Shown in pieces: positions 22,835 to 30,109 of a stretch of 46,232 nucleotides of DNA. This DNA is from a virus, in the IMG/VR virus record IMGVR_UViG_3300049927_000099, positions 1 through 46,232 of that record; one strand, written 5' to 3'. The translations under genes and the position numbers were made by a program. The notes beneath the pieces are model-generated. The model worked only from the letters and a program-made list of their open reading frames with translations. It was not told the DNA's origin and did not search any database. Each line of letters starts with the position of its first letter. Positions within the stretch are counted from its first letter, which is position 1.

Positions 22835-24285
22835 TCGGAACCAAGCCCACCCCCGGGCAGCGCGCACGTCTGGCCGCTATGGGTATCAGCCCGAGGCGCG
22901 TCGGCCGCACCTTCAACCGCGCCGTCCTGCCCGTGCCGAAGAACGGCGCCGAGCTCGAAGAGATGCTCAGCGACCCGGCGCGCATGAAGGACGTCCTCGC
23001 CGACGGCAAGTCGTTCAGCGCGTTCGTTCAGGAGTACGCCAACGCGCAGCAGGGCGACGGCACCGAGCTGAACCGGCGCATCGCTGACGAGACGCAGCGC
23101 GTGTTCGCGGAGATGCTCAAGAACAACGGCATGGAGGGCGGCAAGGACGCGATCCGCCGCCTGAACCTGGACCCGCAGTCCGGGAACCCGGCGAACATGC
23201 TCACGTCTCACCGGCAGGCCACCGCGTACAACAAGGCGGCCCCGGGCGCGAAGATCGACGGGAAGTTCGCGAACGCCACGGACTACATCAAAACCATCTG
23301 GCACCTGAACCAGACCGCCGAGGCGCAGGCGCAGCGCATGGAGCTCATGAACGCGTACTCGTCGGGCTCCTCGTCCGACGGCGGGTTCCTCGTCCCGGAG
23401 ACGCTGCGGTCGCAGCTGCTGCAGATCGCCCTGGAACAGTCCGTGGTGCGCCCGCGCGCAACGGTCGTGCCGATGGAGTCGGCCCGCGTGCCGTTCCCGA
23501 TGATCGACTCGACGACCAACGCCGGGTCCGTCATGGGCGGCATGACCGCATATTGGGGTGAGGAAGGCGCCAACCTCACCGACTCCTCCGGCAAGTTCGG
23601 GCGGGTCGTCCTCGACGCGAAGAAGCTCACGGGTCTCAGCGCGGTCCCGAACGAGCTCCTCGCGGACTCCGCGATCTCGTTCGCCGCCCTCATCGAGACC
23701 CTGTGGCCGCAGGCCCTGGCGTTCTTCGAGGACGCCGCGTTCCAGACCGGCACCGGCGTCGGCGAGCCCCTCGGCTACTCCGGTTCGAACAACGCCGCAG
23801 GTGTGGCGATCACCAAGGAGGTCGGGCAGCCGGCGGCCAGCATCGTCATCGAGAACATCGTGAAGATGTACAGCCGGATGCTGCCGAGCTCCCTGTCGCG
23901 GGCGGTGTGGACCTGCTCCCCGGAAGCCATCCCGGAGCTGTTCACCCTGGCCCTGTCCGTGGGCACCGGCGGTTCCCCGATGATGCTCGCCAACGTGGTG
24001 GGCGCAGCCCCGATGACGATCTTCGGGCGGCCGCTCATCGTCACCGAGAAGTCGCAGCGCCTCGGCACCCGCGGCGACCTCGCGTTCGTCGACCTCTCCT
24101 ACTACCTGGTCGGCGACCGCCAGACGATGTCCGCGTCCTCGTCCACCGACTTCAACTTCGGCAGCGACAAGACGACCTTCCGCATCATCCAGAGGGTTGA
24201 TGGCCAGCCCTGGCTCAAGAGCGCGATCACCCCGCAGAACGGTGGTCCCGCCCTGTCGCCGTTCGTCGAGATCGAGAACCGGTAA
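22831..24285 (+). CDS. HK97-fold major capsid protein
   Basis: 484 residues from a GTG overlapping the protease stop. The first ~180 residues are the helical delta-domain/linker, probably removed by the upstream protease. From about residue 184 the mature domain starts with Gly-Gly-Phe-Leu-Val-Pro-Glu, followed by Val-Pro-Asn-Glu-Leu-Leu-Ala-Asp, Phe-Gln-Thr-Gly-Thr-Gly-Val-Gly-Glu-Pro-Leu-Gly and a C-terminal Phe-Asn-Phe-Gly-Ser-Asp. These are standard Phage_capsid (HK97) landmarks. Forms the icosahedral head shell. Confidence 0.92.
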   Translation: MIGTKPTPGQRARLAAMGISPRRVGRTFNRAVLPVPKNGAELEEMLSDPARMKDVLADGKSFSAFVQEYANAQQGDGTELNRRIADETQRVFAEMLKNNGMEGGKDAIRRLNLDPQSGNPANMLTSHRQATAYNKAAPGAKIDGKFANATDYIKTIWHLNQTAEAQAQRMELMNAYSSGSSSDGGFLVPETLRSQLLQIALEQSVVRPRATVVPMESARVPFPMIDSTTNAGSVMGGMTAYWGEEGANLTDSSGKFGRVVLDAKKLTGLSAVPNELLADSAISFAALIETLWPQALAFFEDAAFQTGTGVGEPLGYSGSNNAAGVAITKEVGQPAASIVIENIVKMYSRMLPSSLSRAVWTCSPEAIPELFTLALSVGTGGSPMMLANVVGAAPMTIFGRPLIVTEKSQRLGTRGDLAFVDLSYYLVGDRQTMSASSSTDFNFGSDKTTFRIIQRVDGQPWLKSAITPQNGGPALSPFVEIENR

Positions 24286-24291
24286 CCACCC

Positions 24292-24325
24292 GGCGGGCGC
24301 CGGCACTCAACCCCCGGCGCCCGCC
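24292..24325 (+). terminator. GC hairpin after major capsid gene
   Basis: A 12-bp perfect stem (GGCGGGCGCCGG at 24292-24303 with its complement at 24314-24325) and a 10-base loop start six bases after the capsid stop. There is no T-run, as is common in high-GC actinomycetes. It could partially terminate transcription or stabilise the capsid mRNA 3' end, setting a high capsid to tail ratio. Confidence 0.55.
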
Positions 24326-24381
24326 CACCCCCGGGCCGGCAGCGTCGCCCCGGCTCCGCAGCACAGACGAGAGGACCAGTA

Positions 24382-24819
24382 ATGGCTCAGAAGGCACTCG
24401 GTAGGGCGTTCAACACCAGCCCCGCCGCTGACGGCAAGTGGATCAACGTCAAGGACGCGGGCGGGGTCGCATTCATCTGCTACCTCGCCGCCGCCGCCGG
24501 CGACACCTACACCCTGCAAGAAGCCAAGGACGCGGCCGGCACCGGCGCGCAGAACCTCGCCTGCGTGACCGAGTACTGGACGAACACAGGTGACGGTTCC
24601 GACGCGTTGACGCGGCGCACGCAGGCCGCCGCCGCAACCGTCGTCACCGCGGCTGCGGCGACGCAGAACGCGATGGTCGTCGAGGTGCAGGGAACGAGCC
24701 TGTCGGACACCTTCCGGTTCGTGAAGCTCACCAGCACGGGCGCGGGCGCCGTCAACGCCTTGACCACGGACCTCAAGGTCCAGCGTGCTCCGGCGAACCT
24801 GCCCGCGATGGGGGTCTGA
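24382..24819 (+). CDS. Probable head decoration or structural protein
   Basis: 145 residues with a GAGAGGA ribosome binding site. Ala/Thr-rich, beta-strand composition, no signal or membrane segment. It follows the capsid gene, the usual position for a capsid decoration or minor structural protein in phiC31-like genomes. No decisive motif. Confidence 0.55.
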   Translation: MAQKALGRAFNTSPAADGKWINVKDAGGVAFICYLAAAAGDTYTLQEAKDAAGTGAQNLACVTEYWTNTGDGSDALTRRTQAAAATVVTAAAATQNAMVVEVQGTSLSDTFRFVKLTSTGAGAVNALTTDLKVQRAPANLPAMGV

Positions 24820-24820
24820 C

Positions 24821-25279
24821 ATGACTGCCATGATCTCCGGCGACCAGCTCCGCACCCTCGTGCTCGGCAGCGTCGTATCGAAGGCGTACACCCCGCTCGT
24901 CGTCGAGACGAAGACCCTGTTCAACGTGACGGGCGGCAAGGTCGCGATCACGTCGATCACCGGCGAGGTCACCACGGCGATCACCGTCGCGAACACGGTG
25001 AAGCTGCAGGCCAACCCGACGACCGGTGTCACCGGCGACCTATGCGCGGCCACCGACCTGGGCACGACCGACACCCCGGCCGGGGACCTGATCTCCTGCC
25101 AGGGCCTCAAGGGCGACTCCATCGTGTTCGGTGTCGGCTGCGCCCCGACGCTCAAGCAGCCGGTCGTCGTGGCCGTCGGCACGATCGAGCAGGTCACCGC
25201 GACCGGCGCCGACGGCGGCATCACCTGGACCCTGACCTACGTGCCGCTGGATAACGGCGCCGCTGTGACGGCTGCCTGA
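24821..25279 (+). CDS. Probable structural (decoration-like) protein
   Basis: 152 residues from ATG 24821. Repeating Val/Thr/Ile strands (Thr-Gly-Gly-Lys-Val-Ala-Ile-Thr-Ser-Ile-Thr-Gly-Glu-Val) suggest a beta-sandwich, common for capsid surface proteins. Located between the capsid and connector genes. Function assigned by position only. Confidence 0.5.
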   Translation: MTAMISGDQLRTLVLGSVVSKAYTPLVVETKTLFNVTGGKVAITSITGEVTTAITVANTVKLQANPTTGVTGDLCAATDLGTTDTPAGDLISCQGLKGDSIVFGVGCAPTLKQPVVVAVGTIEQVTATGADGGITWTLTYVPLDNGAAVTAA

Positions 25280-25845
25280 TGAGCGTGTGGGTGTGCGGGG
25301 GGTGCGGGGTGCGATACGCGGTCGGCGCTCCCCGCTGCCCGCACTGCGCGGCCAACGAGCCGGTTCAGGAGAACACCATGACCGCTCTGCCGTCGCTGAC
25401 GGTCGCTTGCACCAACAGCCAGTGCAGGCACCAGGGCGTGGCCCGCCGCATCATGCTGCCGCAGATCGCCCCAGGTGTCCTGGCCGTCCCGGACCTGCGC
25501 TGTGCGGGCTGCGGCAACCAGCCGCCCATCGTGGAAGGAGGCAACAACATGCCGAAGATCAGCGTCCACGGAGGCGCCACCAACGCCGCCGAGGACACCG
25601 CCGACGCCAGCGAGGGGAGTGAGCAGCCATCTCCTGGTACCAGCTCCTCGACATCCTCCAAGAAGGACGAGACCTCGCCGCAGCAGAGCGAGCCCGCCCC
25701 GTCCCGGCCTGCCCGAACGACGGGGAACCGCTCGAAGAGGGGCCCGGCGGGCTCTTCTGCCCGTGGGACGGATGGCGGCCGGACGGCAGCTACGTCGGCC
25801 AGTGACGAAGACGAGGACGGCAGTGGCGCGAGCGACACGGCTTGA
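25279..25845 (+). CDS. Zinc-ribbon protein with long low-complexity tail
   Basis: 188 residues, ATG overlapping the upstream stop by one base. The N-terminal 85 residues contain three Cys pairs: Cys-Gly-Gly-Cys-Gly ... Cys-Pro-His-Cys, then Cys ... Cys-Arg-His and Cys-Ala-Gly-Cys-Gly. A Val-His-Gly-Gly-Ala-Thr-Asn-Ala segment near residue 96 is one I recall from related phages. From about residue 113 the tail is Ser/Thr/Glu-rich, overlaps another reading frame (25629-25805) and also the start of the gene at 25802. The tail may be real or partly a by-product of the overlap. Confidence 0.55.
   Translation: MSVWVCGGCGVRYAVGAPRCPHCAANEPVQENTMTALPSLTVACTNSQCRHQGVARRIMLPQIAPGVLAVPDLRCAGCGNQPPIVEGGNNMPKISVHGGATNAAEDTADASEGSEQPSPGTSSSTSSKKDETSPQQSEPAPSRPARTTGNRSKRGPAGSSARGTDGGRTAATSASDEDEDGSGASDTA
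25629..25805 (+). CDS. Small Trp/Cys phage protein with apparent ATC start
   Basis: 58 residues in a different frame from the surrounding zinc-ribbon gene. It starts Ser-Trp-Tyr-Gln-Leu-Leu-Asp-Ile-Leu-Gln-Glu and holds Cys-Pro-Asn-Asp-Gly-Glu-Pro-Leu and Phe-Cys-Pro-Trp-Asp-Gly-Trp, a conserved small actinophage protein that normally begins Met-Ser-Trp-Tyr. Here the expected ATG is ATC at 25629-25631, nine bases after GGGGAG; a TGA lies three codons upstream. Its TGA overlaps the next gene's GTG (25802-25805), as expected for a real coupled gene. Initiation at ATC, a frameshift from the overlapping gene, or a base error are all possible. Confidence 0.55.
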   Translation: MSWYQLLDILQEGRDLAAAERARPVPACPNDGEPLEEGPGGLFCPWDGWRPDGSYVGQ

Positions 25846-26026
25846 GCTCGCGCAGGCCGCGTACACCGCGTACGGCGAGGCCACAGGCGGCCTGAACGTG
25901 CGCGGCGAGCCCCTCCCCGAATGGGACGGCCTCGGCGACGTCATCCAGTACGCCTGGCTCACCGCCGCCGAGGCCGTCGAGACGACGCTCCTCAACCCGC
26001 AGAAGCACAACCCCACGAACAGCTGA
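25802..26026 (+). CDS. Small conserved phage protein
   Basis: 74 residues from GTG 25802, chosen because it overlaps the previous stop as GTGA; GTG 25823 is the alternative. Content: Leu-Glu-Leu-Ala-Gln-Ala-Ala-Tyr near residue 14 and Trp-Asp-Gly-Leu-Gly-Asp-Val-Ile-Gln-Tyr-Ala-Trp near 41, a pattern of short helical proteins encoded just before connector genes. Function unknown. Confidence 0.55.
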   Translation: MTKTRTAVARATRLELAQAAYTAYGEATGGLNVRGEPLPEWDGLGDVIQYAWLTAAEAVETTLLNPQKHNPTNS

Positions 26027-26039
26027 AAGGCACCACGGC

Positions 26040-27098
26040 ATGGACATCTGGTACGCGACCCGGGAGGACGTTCTGTCTGCCCTGGACGCGAAGGGCGCTG
26101 CGCGCGATGGTGCGCAGCTCGACCGTGCGCTGTCGGCTGGCAGCCGCGCGGTCGATGCCCTGTGCCAGCGAGATTTTGCCCCCGTCCTCGCCACGAAGTA
26201 CTTCGACTGGCCCAACGAGCAGACGCCCCGCGCTTGGCGGCTGTGGCTCGACCGGCAGGAAGTCATCACGGTCAGCAGCCTGGTGTCCGGTGGCGAGACG
26301 ATCCCGCCCGCGAGCTACTTCCTTGAGCCTGCCAACGCTGGCCCCCCGTACCGGCGCATTGAGATCAACCTCGCCTCGCGGTCGGCGTTCGGCGGCGGCT
26401 CTACGTATCAGCGGTCTGTCGCTGTCACTGGCCTGTTCGGGTACTCCGACGACTCCGCCCCGGCCGGCACGCTCGTCGGCGCCCTGAACTCCTCGGCGAC
26501 CGCGGTGACCGTGACGGACTCCTCCGCGGTCGGCGTCGGGGACCTCATGCGGATCGGTGCCGAGCGGATGACGGTGACCCGCAAGCGGCTCGTCACCTCC
26601 GGACAGACCCTGCAGACCGCCGTCACGGCCAAGGCCAACGACGTACTGATCGCCGTCACGGACGGCACCGCGTTCCACGAGGGCGAAGTGCTCACCCTCG
26701 GCGGGGAACGAATGCTCGTCCAGGACATCGCGGGGAACTCCCTGACGGTGAAACGGGCATGGGACGGCTCCGTACTGGGCTCCCACTCCAGCGAAGCCAT
26801 CTACGTGCCGCGGCTCCTCACCGTCACCCGCGCGGCCGCCGGCGCGACCGCGGCAACCGCCCTGGACGGTGCCGCCATCACCCGCTGGGTACCGCCTGCC
26901 CCCGTGCACGCCCTCGCTGTCGCCGAGGCCATGAACCTGCTGCTCCAGGAACAGGCCGGGTACGCCCGCACCGTCCGCGCACAGACCGGCGGCGGGGCAA
27001 GCAGCCAGAGCGTCGCCGCGGTGACCACCGAGCTGAACGCGCTCCGCGACCGCGTGCGCACCTCCCACGGCCGCCAGGCCCGAACCAGGGCGGTGTGA
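26040..27098 (+). CDS. Head-tail connector (adaptor) protein
   Basis: 352 residues with a GAAAGG ribosome binding site. The N-terminal ~130 residues (Tyr-Ala-Thr-Arg-Glu-Asp-Val, helix, Ala-Val-Asp-Ala-Leu-Cys, then Trp-Leu-Asp-Arg-Gln-Glu-Val) fit HK97 gp6-like adaptors that form a ring below the portal. Residues 140-270 are an inserted beta-rich region with repeated Val-Gly-Asp/Gly-Glu ... Leu-Thr-Leu-Gly-Gly-Glu-Arg motifs. Position after the capsid genes and before a gp10-like gene supports the role. Confidence 0.7.
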   Translation: MDIWYATREDVLSALDAKGAARDGAQLDRALSAGSRAVDALCQRDFAPVLATKYFDWPNEQTPRAWRLWLDRQEVITVSSLVSGGETIPPASYFLEPANAGPPYRRIEINLASRSAFGGGSTYQRSVAVTGLFGYSDDSAPAGTLVGALNSSATAVTVTDSSAVGVGDLMRIGAERMTVTRKRLVTSGQTLQTAVTAKANDVLIAVTDGTAFHEGEVLTLGGERMLVQDIAGNSLTVKRAWDGSVLGSHSSEAIYVPRLLTVTRAAAGATAATALDGAAITRWVPPAPVHALAVAEAMNLLLQEQAGYARTVRAQTGGGASSQSVAAVTTELNALRDRVRTSHGRQARTRAV

Positions 27099-27099
27099 C

Positions 27100-27483
27100 G
27101 TGTACGGACTGAACGTTCGCCTCAAGGGCGCCATCGCCGAGGGCCGCGCGCCAGCCGTCATCAAAGTCATGACGGAGACCGTGCTGGAAGAGATCGCGGA
27201 CTACGCCCACTTCGAGGTGCTGATGGGGCTGGACGCGACGCTGCAGCACCCCACCGGCTACTACGAATCGAACGTCACCAAGGAGCCCCGGGGCCCTGGG
27301 GTGATCTCCGTCAACGACAGCGGCGTGATCTATGGGCCGTGGCTGGAAGGCACCAGCAGCCGCAACCAGTCCACCAGCTTCAAGGGCTACGCGAACTTCC
27401 GGAGAGCACGGAACCGGGTGGGCCAGAAGGCCGGCGCGATCGCAGCGGCCACCATTCAGCGCCAGATGGGGGCGCTGGGATGA
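27100..27483 (+). CDS. HK97 gp10-like head-tail joining protein
   Basis: 127 residues from GTG 27100. Ala-His-Phe-Glu-Val-Leu, Pro-Thr-Gly-Tyr-Tyr-Glu-Ser-Asn-Val and Tyr-Gly-Pro-Trp-Leu-Glu-Gly follow the order of gp10-type tail-completion proteins, which have a charged helix then a Tyr-Gly-x-x-x-Glu turn. Sits between the connector and terminator-like genes. Confidence 0.7.
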   Translation: MYGLNVRLKGAIAEGRAPAVIKVMTETVLEEIADYAHFEVLMGLDATLQHPTGYYESNVTKEPRGPGVISVNDSGVIYGPWLEGTSSRNQSTSFKGYANFRRARNRVGQKAGAIAAATIQRQMGALG

Positions 27484-27941
27484 GCCTCGACATCGTCACG
27501 ATCCTCGACGCGATCCAGTCCCACGCCCTGACCACGGGGCGGTTCGACTCGGTCAACGGTGCTGAGCCCAAGTCCCCGCCGACGAGCCCAGGCATCACCG
27601 CCGCGGTGTGGGTGCAGAAGATCGGCCCGGCTGTCGGCGGGTCCGGGTTGTCCTCGACGTCGACTCGGCTGGCGTTCAGCGTGCGGTTGTACACGCCGAT
27701 GGTGCAGGAACCGGCCAGCATGATCGACCCGAACCTGATGGCTGCCCTGGACGACCTGATGGCCCTGTACAGCGGCGACTTCACCCTTGGTGGCCTGGTC
27801 CGGCAGGTGGATCTGTTGGGTCAGTTCGGGGATCCCCTTGGTGCTGATGCGGGCTATGTCATCGAGGGCGGGGTCGAGTTTCGGGTGATGACGATCGTCC
27901 TGCCCGTCATCGTTAACGATCTTTGGGAGCAGGTGGCATAA
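27480..27941 (+). CDS. Tail terminator-like protein
   Basis: 153 residues, ATGA overlap with the previous gene. Begins with a helix Ile-Val-Thr-Ile-Leu-Asp-Ala-Ile-Gln and continues as alternating strands, ending Val-Glu-Phe-Arg-Val-Met-Thr-Ile-Val-Leu-Pro-Val, consistent with the ferredoxin-like fold of tail terminators that cap the tail tube. The assignment rests on size, order and pattern. Confidence 0.6.
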   Translation: MSLDIVTILDAIQSHALTTGRFDSVNGAEPKSPPTSPGITAAVWVQKIGPAVGGSGLSSTSTRLAFSVRLYTPMVQEPASMIDPNLMAALDDLMALYSGDFTLGGLVRQVDLLGQFGDPLGADAGYVIEGGVEFRVMTIVLPVIVNDLWEQVA

Positions 27942-28676
27942 GTGGCGAAAACGGGCGGCCTCGGCGACAACTTCTACATCGCGGGCTACGACGCATCCGG
28001 CGACATCAACAGCCTGTCGAACATCGGCGGCGGCCCTGCCGTCCTCGACTTCACCGACATCACCCAGTCCGCAATGGCGCGCCAAGGCGGCATCCGCGAC
28101 GGCCGCATGGCGTTCAGCGCGTATTTCAACCCGACCGCGGCCAAGACCCACGACAAGCTCGCCGCGCTCCCCACCGCAGACGTGATCCTCAGCTACTGCC
28201 GCAGCACTGTCCTCGGCGCTCCGACCGCGGCGATGGTCGCTAAGCAGATCGACTACAACGGCACCCGCGGCAACGATGGGAGCTTCCCCTTCGCTGTCAG
28301 TGCGCAGGCCAACGCCTACGGCCTGGAGTGGGGCATCCAGGGCACCGCCGGCACCCGCACGGACACCACGGCCACGAACGGCACCGCCCTCGACAACGCC
28401 GCATCGACCGCGTTCGGGCTGCAGGCGTACCTCCAGGTGTTCGCCGTCACCGGCACCAGCGTCACCGTGAAGCTCCAGGACTCCCCGGACAACTCGGTGT
28501 GGACCGATGTCGTCGGCGGCGCCTTCGCCGCGGCAACCACCGTGGCCAGCCAGCGCATCGCGACCGCATCCGGTCTCACCGTCGCCCGCTACCTGCGCGT
28601 GGTGACGACCGGGACCTTCTCCAATGCCCAGTTCGCGGTAGCTATCTGCCGCAATCCAGTTGCGACGGTGTTCTAG
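27942..28676 (+). CDS. Probable major tail tube protein
   Basis: 244 residues from GTG 27942 placed right after the previous TAA. Beta-rich with an N-terminal Gly-Asp-Asn-Phe-Tyr-Ile-Ala-Gly-Tyr-Asp segment; the C-terminal half (Leu-Gln-Val-Phe-Ala-Val-Thr-Gly-Thr to Tyr-Leu-Arg-Val-Val) looks like an added immunoglobulin-like domain common on tail tubes. Position before the chaperone and tape measure genes supports tail tube identity, although the gene at 29115 is a competitor. Confidence 0.6.
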   Translation: MAKTGGLGDNFYIAGYDASGDINSLSNIGGGPAVLDFTDITQSAMARQGGIRDGRMAFSAYFNPTAAKTHDKLAALPTADVILSYCRSTVLGAPTAAMVAKQIDYNGTRGNDGSFPFAVSAQANAYGLEWGIQGTAGTRTDTTATNGTALDNAASTAFGLQAYLQVFAVTGTSVTVKLQDSPDNSVWTDVVGGAFAAATTVASQRIATASGLTVARYLRVVTTGTFSNAQFAVAICRNPVATVF

Positions 28677-29108
28677 ATGCGAATCGAACCAGCGATGGCC
28701 CCCGAGGCGTACAAGACGTACGAGATCGTCGTGCCAGCCGGCACGCACTTCCGCCCGGCGACCTGCGAGGAAGTCGACTGCCCCCAGTACGCGGGCGGGT
28801 GGCGTGTCCGCGTCGAGGGTCTGCCCCCGGAGATGGTCCACACGGCGAAGAACTGCGGCCGCAAGTACGAGGAGCAGCACATCGCCGAGGGCGAGACGTG
28901 GCTGGTCTTCGAGGCCGGGCAGCGCTGCTTCCAGGCCAGCCAGCACCGGACCCGCATCGACAAGCCGGAGCTGTACGTCGTGCGCGATGGGGACCACCGC
29001 GGTAACCCCCGCGGCACCAAGGCCCGGCTGCACCAACGACCGGCCGACTGGCAGGACGACTTCGCGACGCACCAGCAGGGGCTCGCTGACGCATTCCAGG
29101 AAGGGTGA
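28677..29108 (+). CDS. Conserved tail-region protein with Cys residues
   Basis: 143 residues. Ile-Val-Val-Pro-Ala-Gly-Thr-His-Phe-Arg-Pro-Ala-Thr-Cys near 16-29, Cys-Pro-Gln-Tyr, Cys-Gly-Arg-Lys-Tyr and Cys-Phe-Gln-Ala match a protein repeatedly found between tail tube and tail chaperone genes of Streptomyces phages. His/Cys content may bind metal. Function unknown; probably tail-associated. Confidence 0.6.
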   Translation: MRIEPAMAPEAYKTYEIVVPAGTHFRPATCEEVDCPQYAGGWRVRVEGLPPEMVHTAKNCGRKYEEQHIAEGETWLVFEAGQRCFQASQHRTRIDKPELYVVRDGDHRGNPRGTKARLHQRPADWQDDFATHQQGLADAFQEG

Positions 29109-29114
29109 TCACAA

Positions 29115-29516
29115 GTGGCGAAGGCATCTGGGCTCGGTTGGACGACGTTGTCCGTGGACAACGCGGGCGGTACGCCGGTCGATATCCGCAACGACATCAC
29201 GCACCTGCAGTTCGCGACTCCCCGCGCGGTGCAGGACGTGACGGGCATCGACAAATCGGCGATGGAGCGGCTGCTGCTCCTCGCCGACATGAGCATCACC
29301 CTCGACACCGTCTTCAACGCGACGGGCGCGCACACCGTGTTCAGCACGGTGCCGTCCACATCGGTGGCCCGGACTACGTCGATCGGGGTCAACGGCAAGA
29401 CCCTCGCCGCGGAAATCCTTTACACCGACTACCCGGTCGGGCGCGCGAACTCCGGCGAACTCACGGCGGCCGTTCCTGGCGTCCTCGCCGATGGGACCGT
29501 TCCGACGTGGGCATGA
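29115..29516 (+). CDS. Tail structural protein
   Basis: 133 residues from GTG 29115. Strand-rich with Asp-Ile-Arg-Asn-Asp-Ile-Thr-His-Leu, Gln-Asp-Val-Thr-Gly-Ile-Asp-Lys-Ser-Ala and a C-terminal Tyr-Thr-Asp-Tyr; this fits a small tail-tube-type fold. It could be the actual tube subunit or a second tail protein. Directly precedes the chaperone genes. Confidence 0.6.
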   Translation: MAKASGLGWTTLSVDNAGGTPVDIRNDITHLQFATPRAVQDVTGIDKSAMERLLLLADMSITLDTVFNATGAHTVFSTVPSTSVARTTSIGVNGKTLAAEILYTDYPVGRANSGELTAAVPGVLADGTVPTWA

Positions 29517-29552
29517 CAAGTCAGCGGGCCCATCCCCGTAAGGAGAACGACC

Positions 29553-29957
29553 GTGGGCAGTAGGCGCAATCCGACGGTGTACAAGCTCGTCTTCGGCGAC
29601 GACACCGAGTACGCGGGCCTGGAGATGGCCATGCGGTCGGTGACCATCGGCGAGATGGCACGGTTCCGGGGCATGGGCAGCTCCGAGTCCGAGGCCGAGG
29701 CACAGGAGAAGCTCTGCACCCTGATCAGTTCCCGGCTCATCTCGTGGAACCGCGAAGAGGAAGACGGCACACCGGTCCCCGCGACCCGTGAGGGGCTGGA
29801 TGGCGAAGAAGTCGACTTCCTGTACGTCGTTATCGACAAGTGGAATCACGCTATCCGAGGGGTCGCCGCCCCTTTGGAGAGCGGCTCACCCGATGGCGAG
29901 ATTACGCCGGAGGCCTCCATTCCGACGGAAGCACTGTCGTCGAGCCTGGCGAGCTGA
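29553..29957 (+). CDS. Tail assembly chaperone, short form (gpG-like)
   Basis: 134 residues from GTG 29553 with an AAGGAG ribosome binding site. Phe-Gly-Asp-Asp-Thr-Glu-Tyr-Ala-Gly-Leu-Glu-Met, then Met-Ala-Arg-Phe-Arg and a C-terminal helical part are typical for the first of the two chaperones that coat the tape measure protein. About 27 codons before its stop lies a CCCTTTG slip site allowing a -1 shift into the overlapping frame, as in most siphophages. Confidence 0.7.
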   Translation: MGSRRNPTVYKLVFGDDTEYAGLEMAMRSVTIGEMARFRGMGSSESEAEAQEKLCTLISSRLISWNREEEDGTPVPATREGLDGEEVDFLYVVIDKWNHAIRGVAAPLESGSPDGEITPEASIPTEALSSSLAS

Positions 29958-30109
29958 AACACGCGCAGCAAATCCTCTACATGTGCGACCGGTGGCATAA
30001 GACGCCGTCCGAGATCGAGAACGAGCCTGCGGAATCCCTGCGGTACCTAGAAATCGAACGTCTGGGGGTGAATCAGAGTGAACCTGGTGGAAATCCTGGT
30101 CACGGCTAA
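29870..30109 (+). CDS. -1 frameshift extension of tail assembly chaperone (gpGT-like)
   Basis: The heptamer C CCT TTG at 29870-29876 is set exactly in the zero frame as X XXY YYZ, so both tRNAs can slip back to CCC TTT. After slipping, translation continues at 29876 to a TAA at 30107-30109, giving a fusion of 108 zero-frame residues plus 77 (about 185). The extension has Gln-Gln-Ile-Leu-Tyr-Met-Cys-Asp-Arg-Trp and Pro-Ser-Glu-Ile-Glu, a pattern usual for the second chaperone domain. It overlaps the tape measure start by 32 bases. The shift is inferred from sequence. Confidence 0.75.
   Translation, partial: PFGERLTRWRDYAGGLHSDGSTVVEPGELKHAQQILYMCDRWHKTPSEIENEPAESLRYLEIERLGVNQSEPGGNPGHG

Noticed and set aside
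25475-25801. Upstream extension of the small gene at 25802
   Set aside because: Ser/Arg/Pro-rich shadow frame of the zinc-ribbon gene; the conserved part begins only after 25802, where GTGA overlaps the preceding stop.
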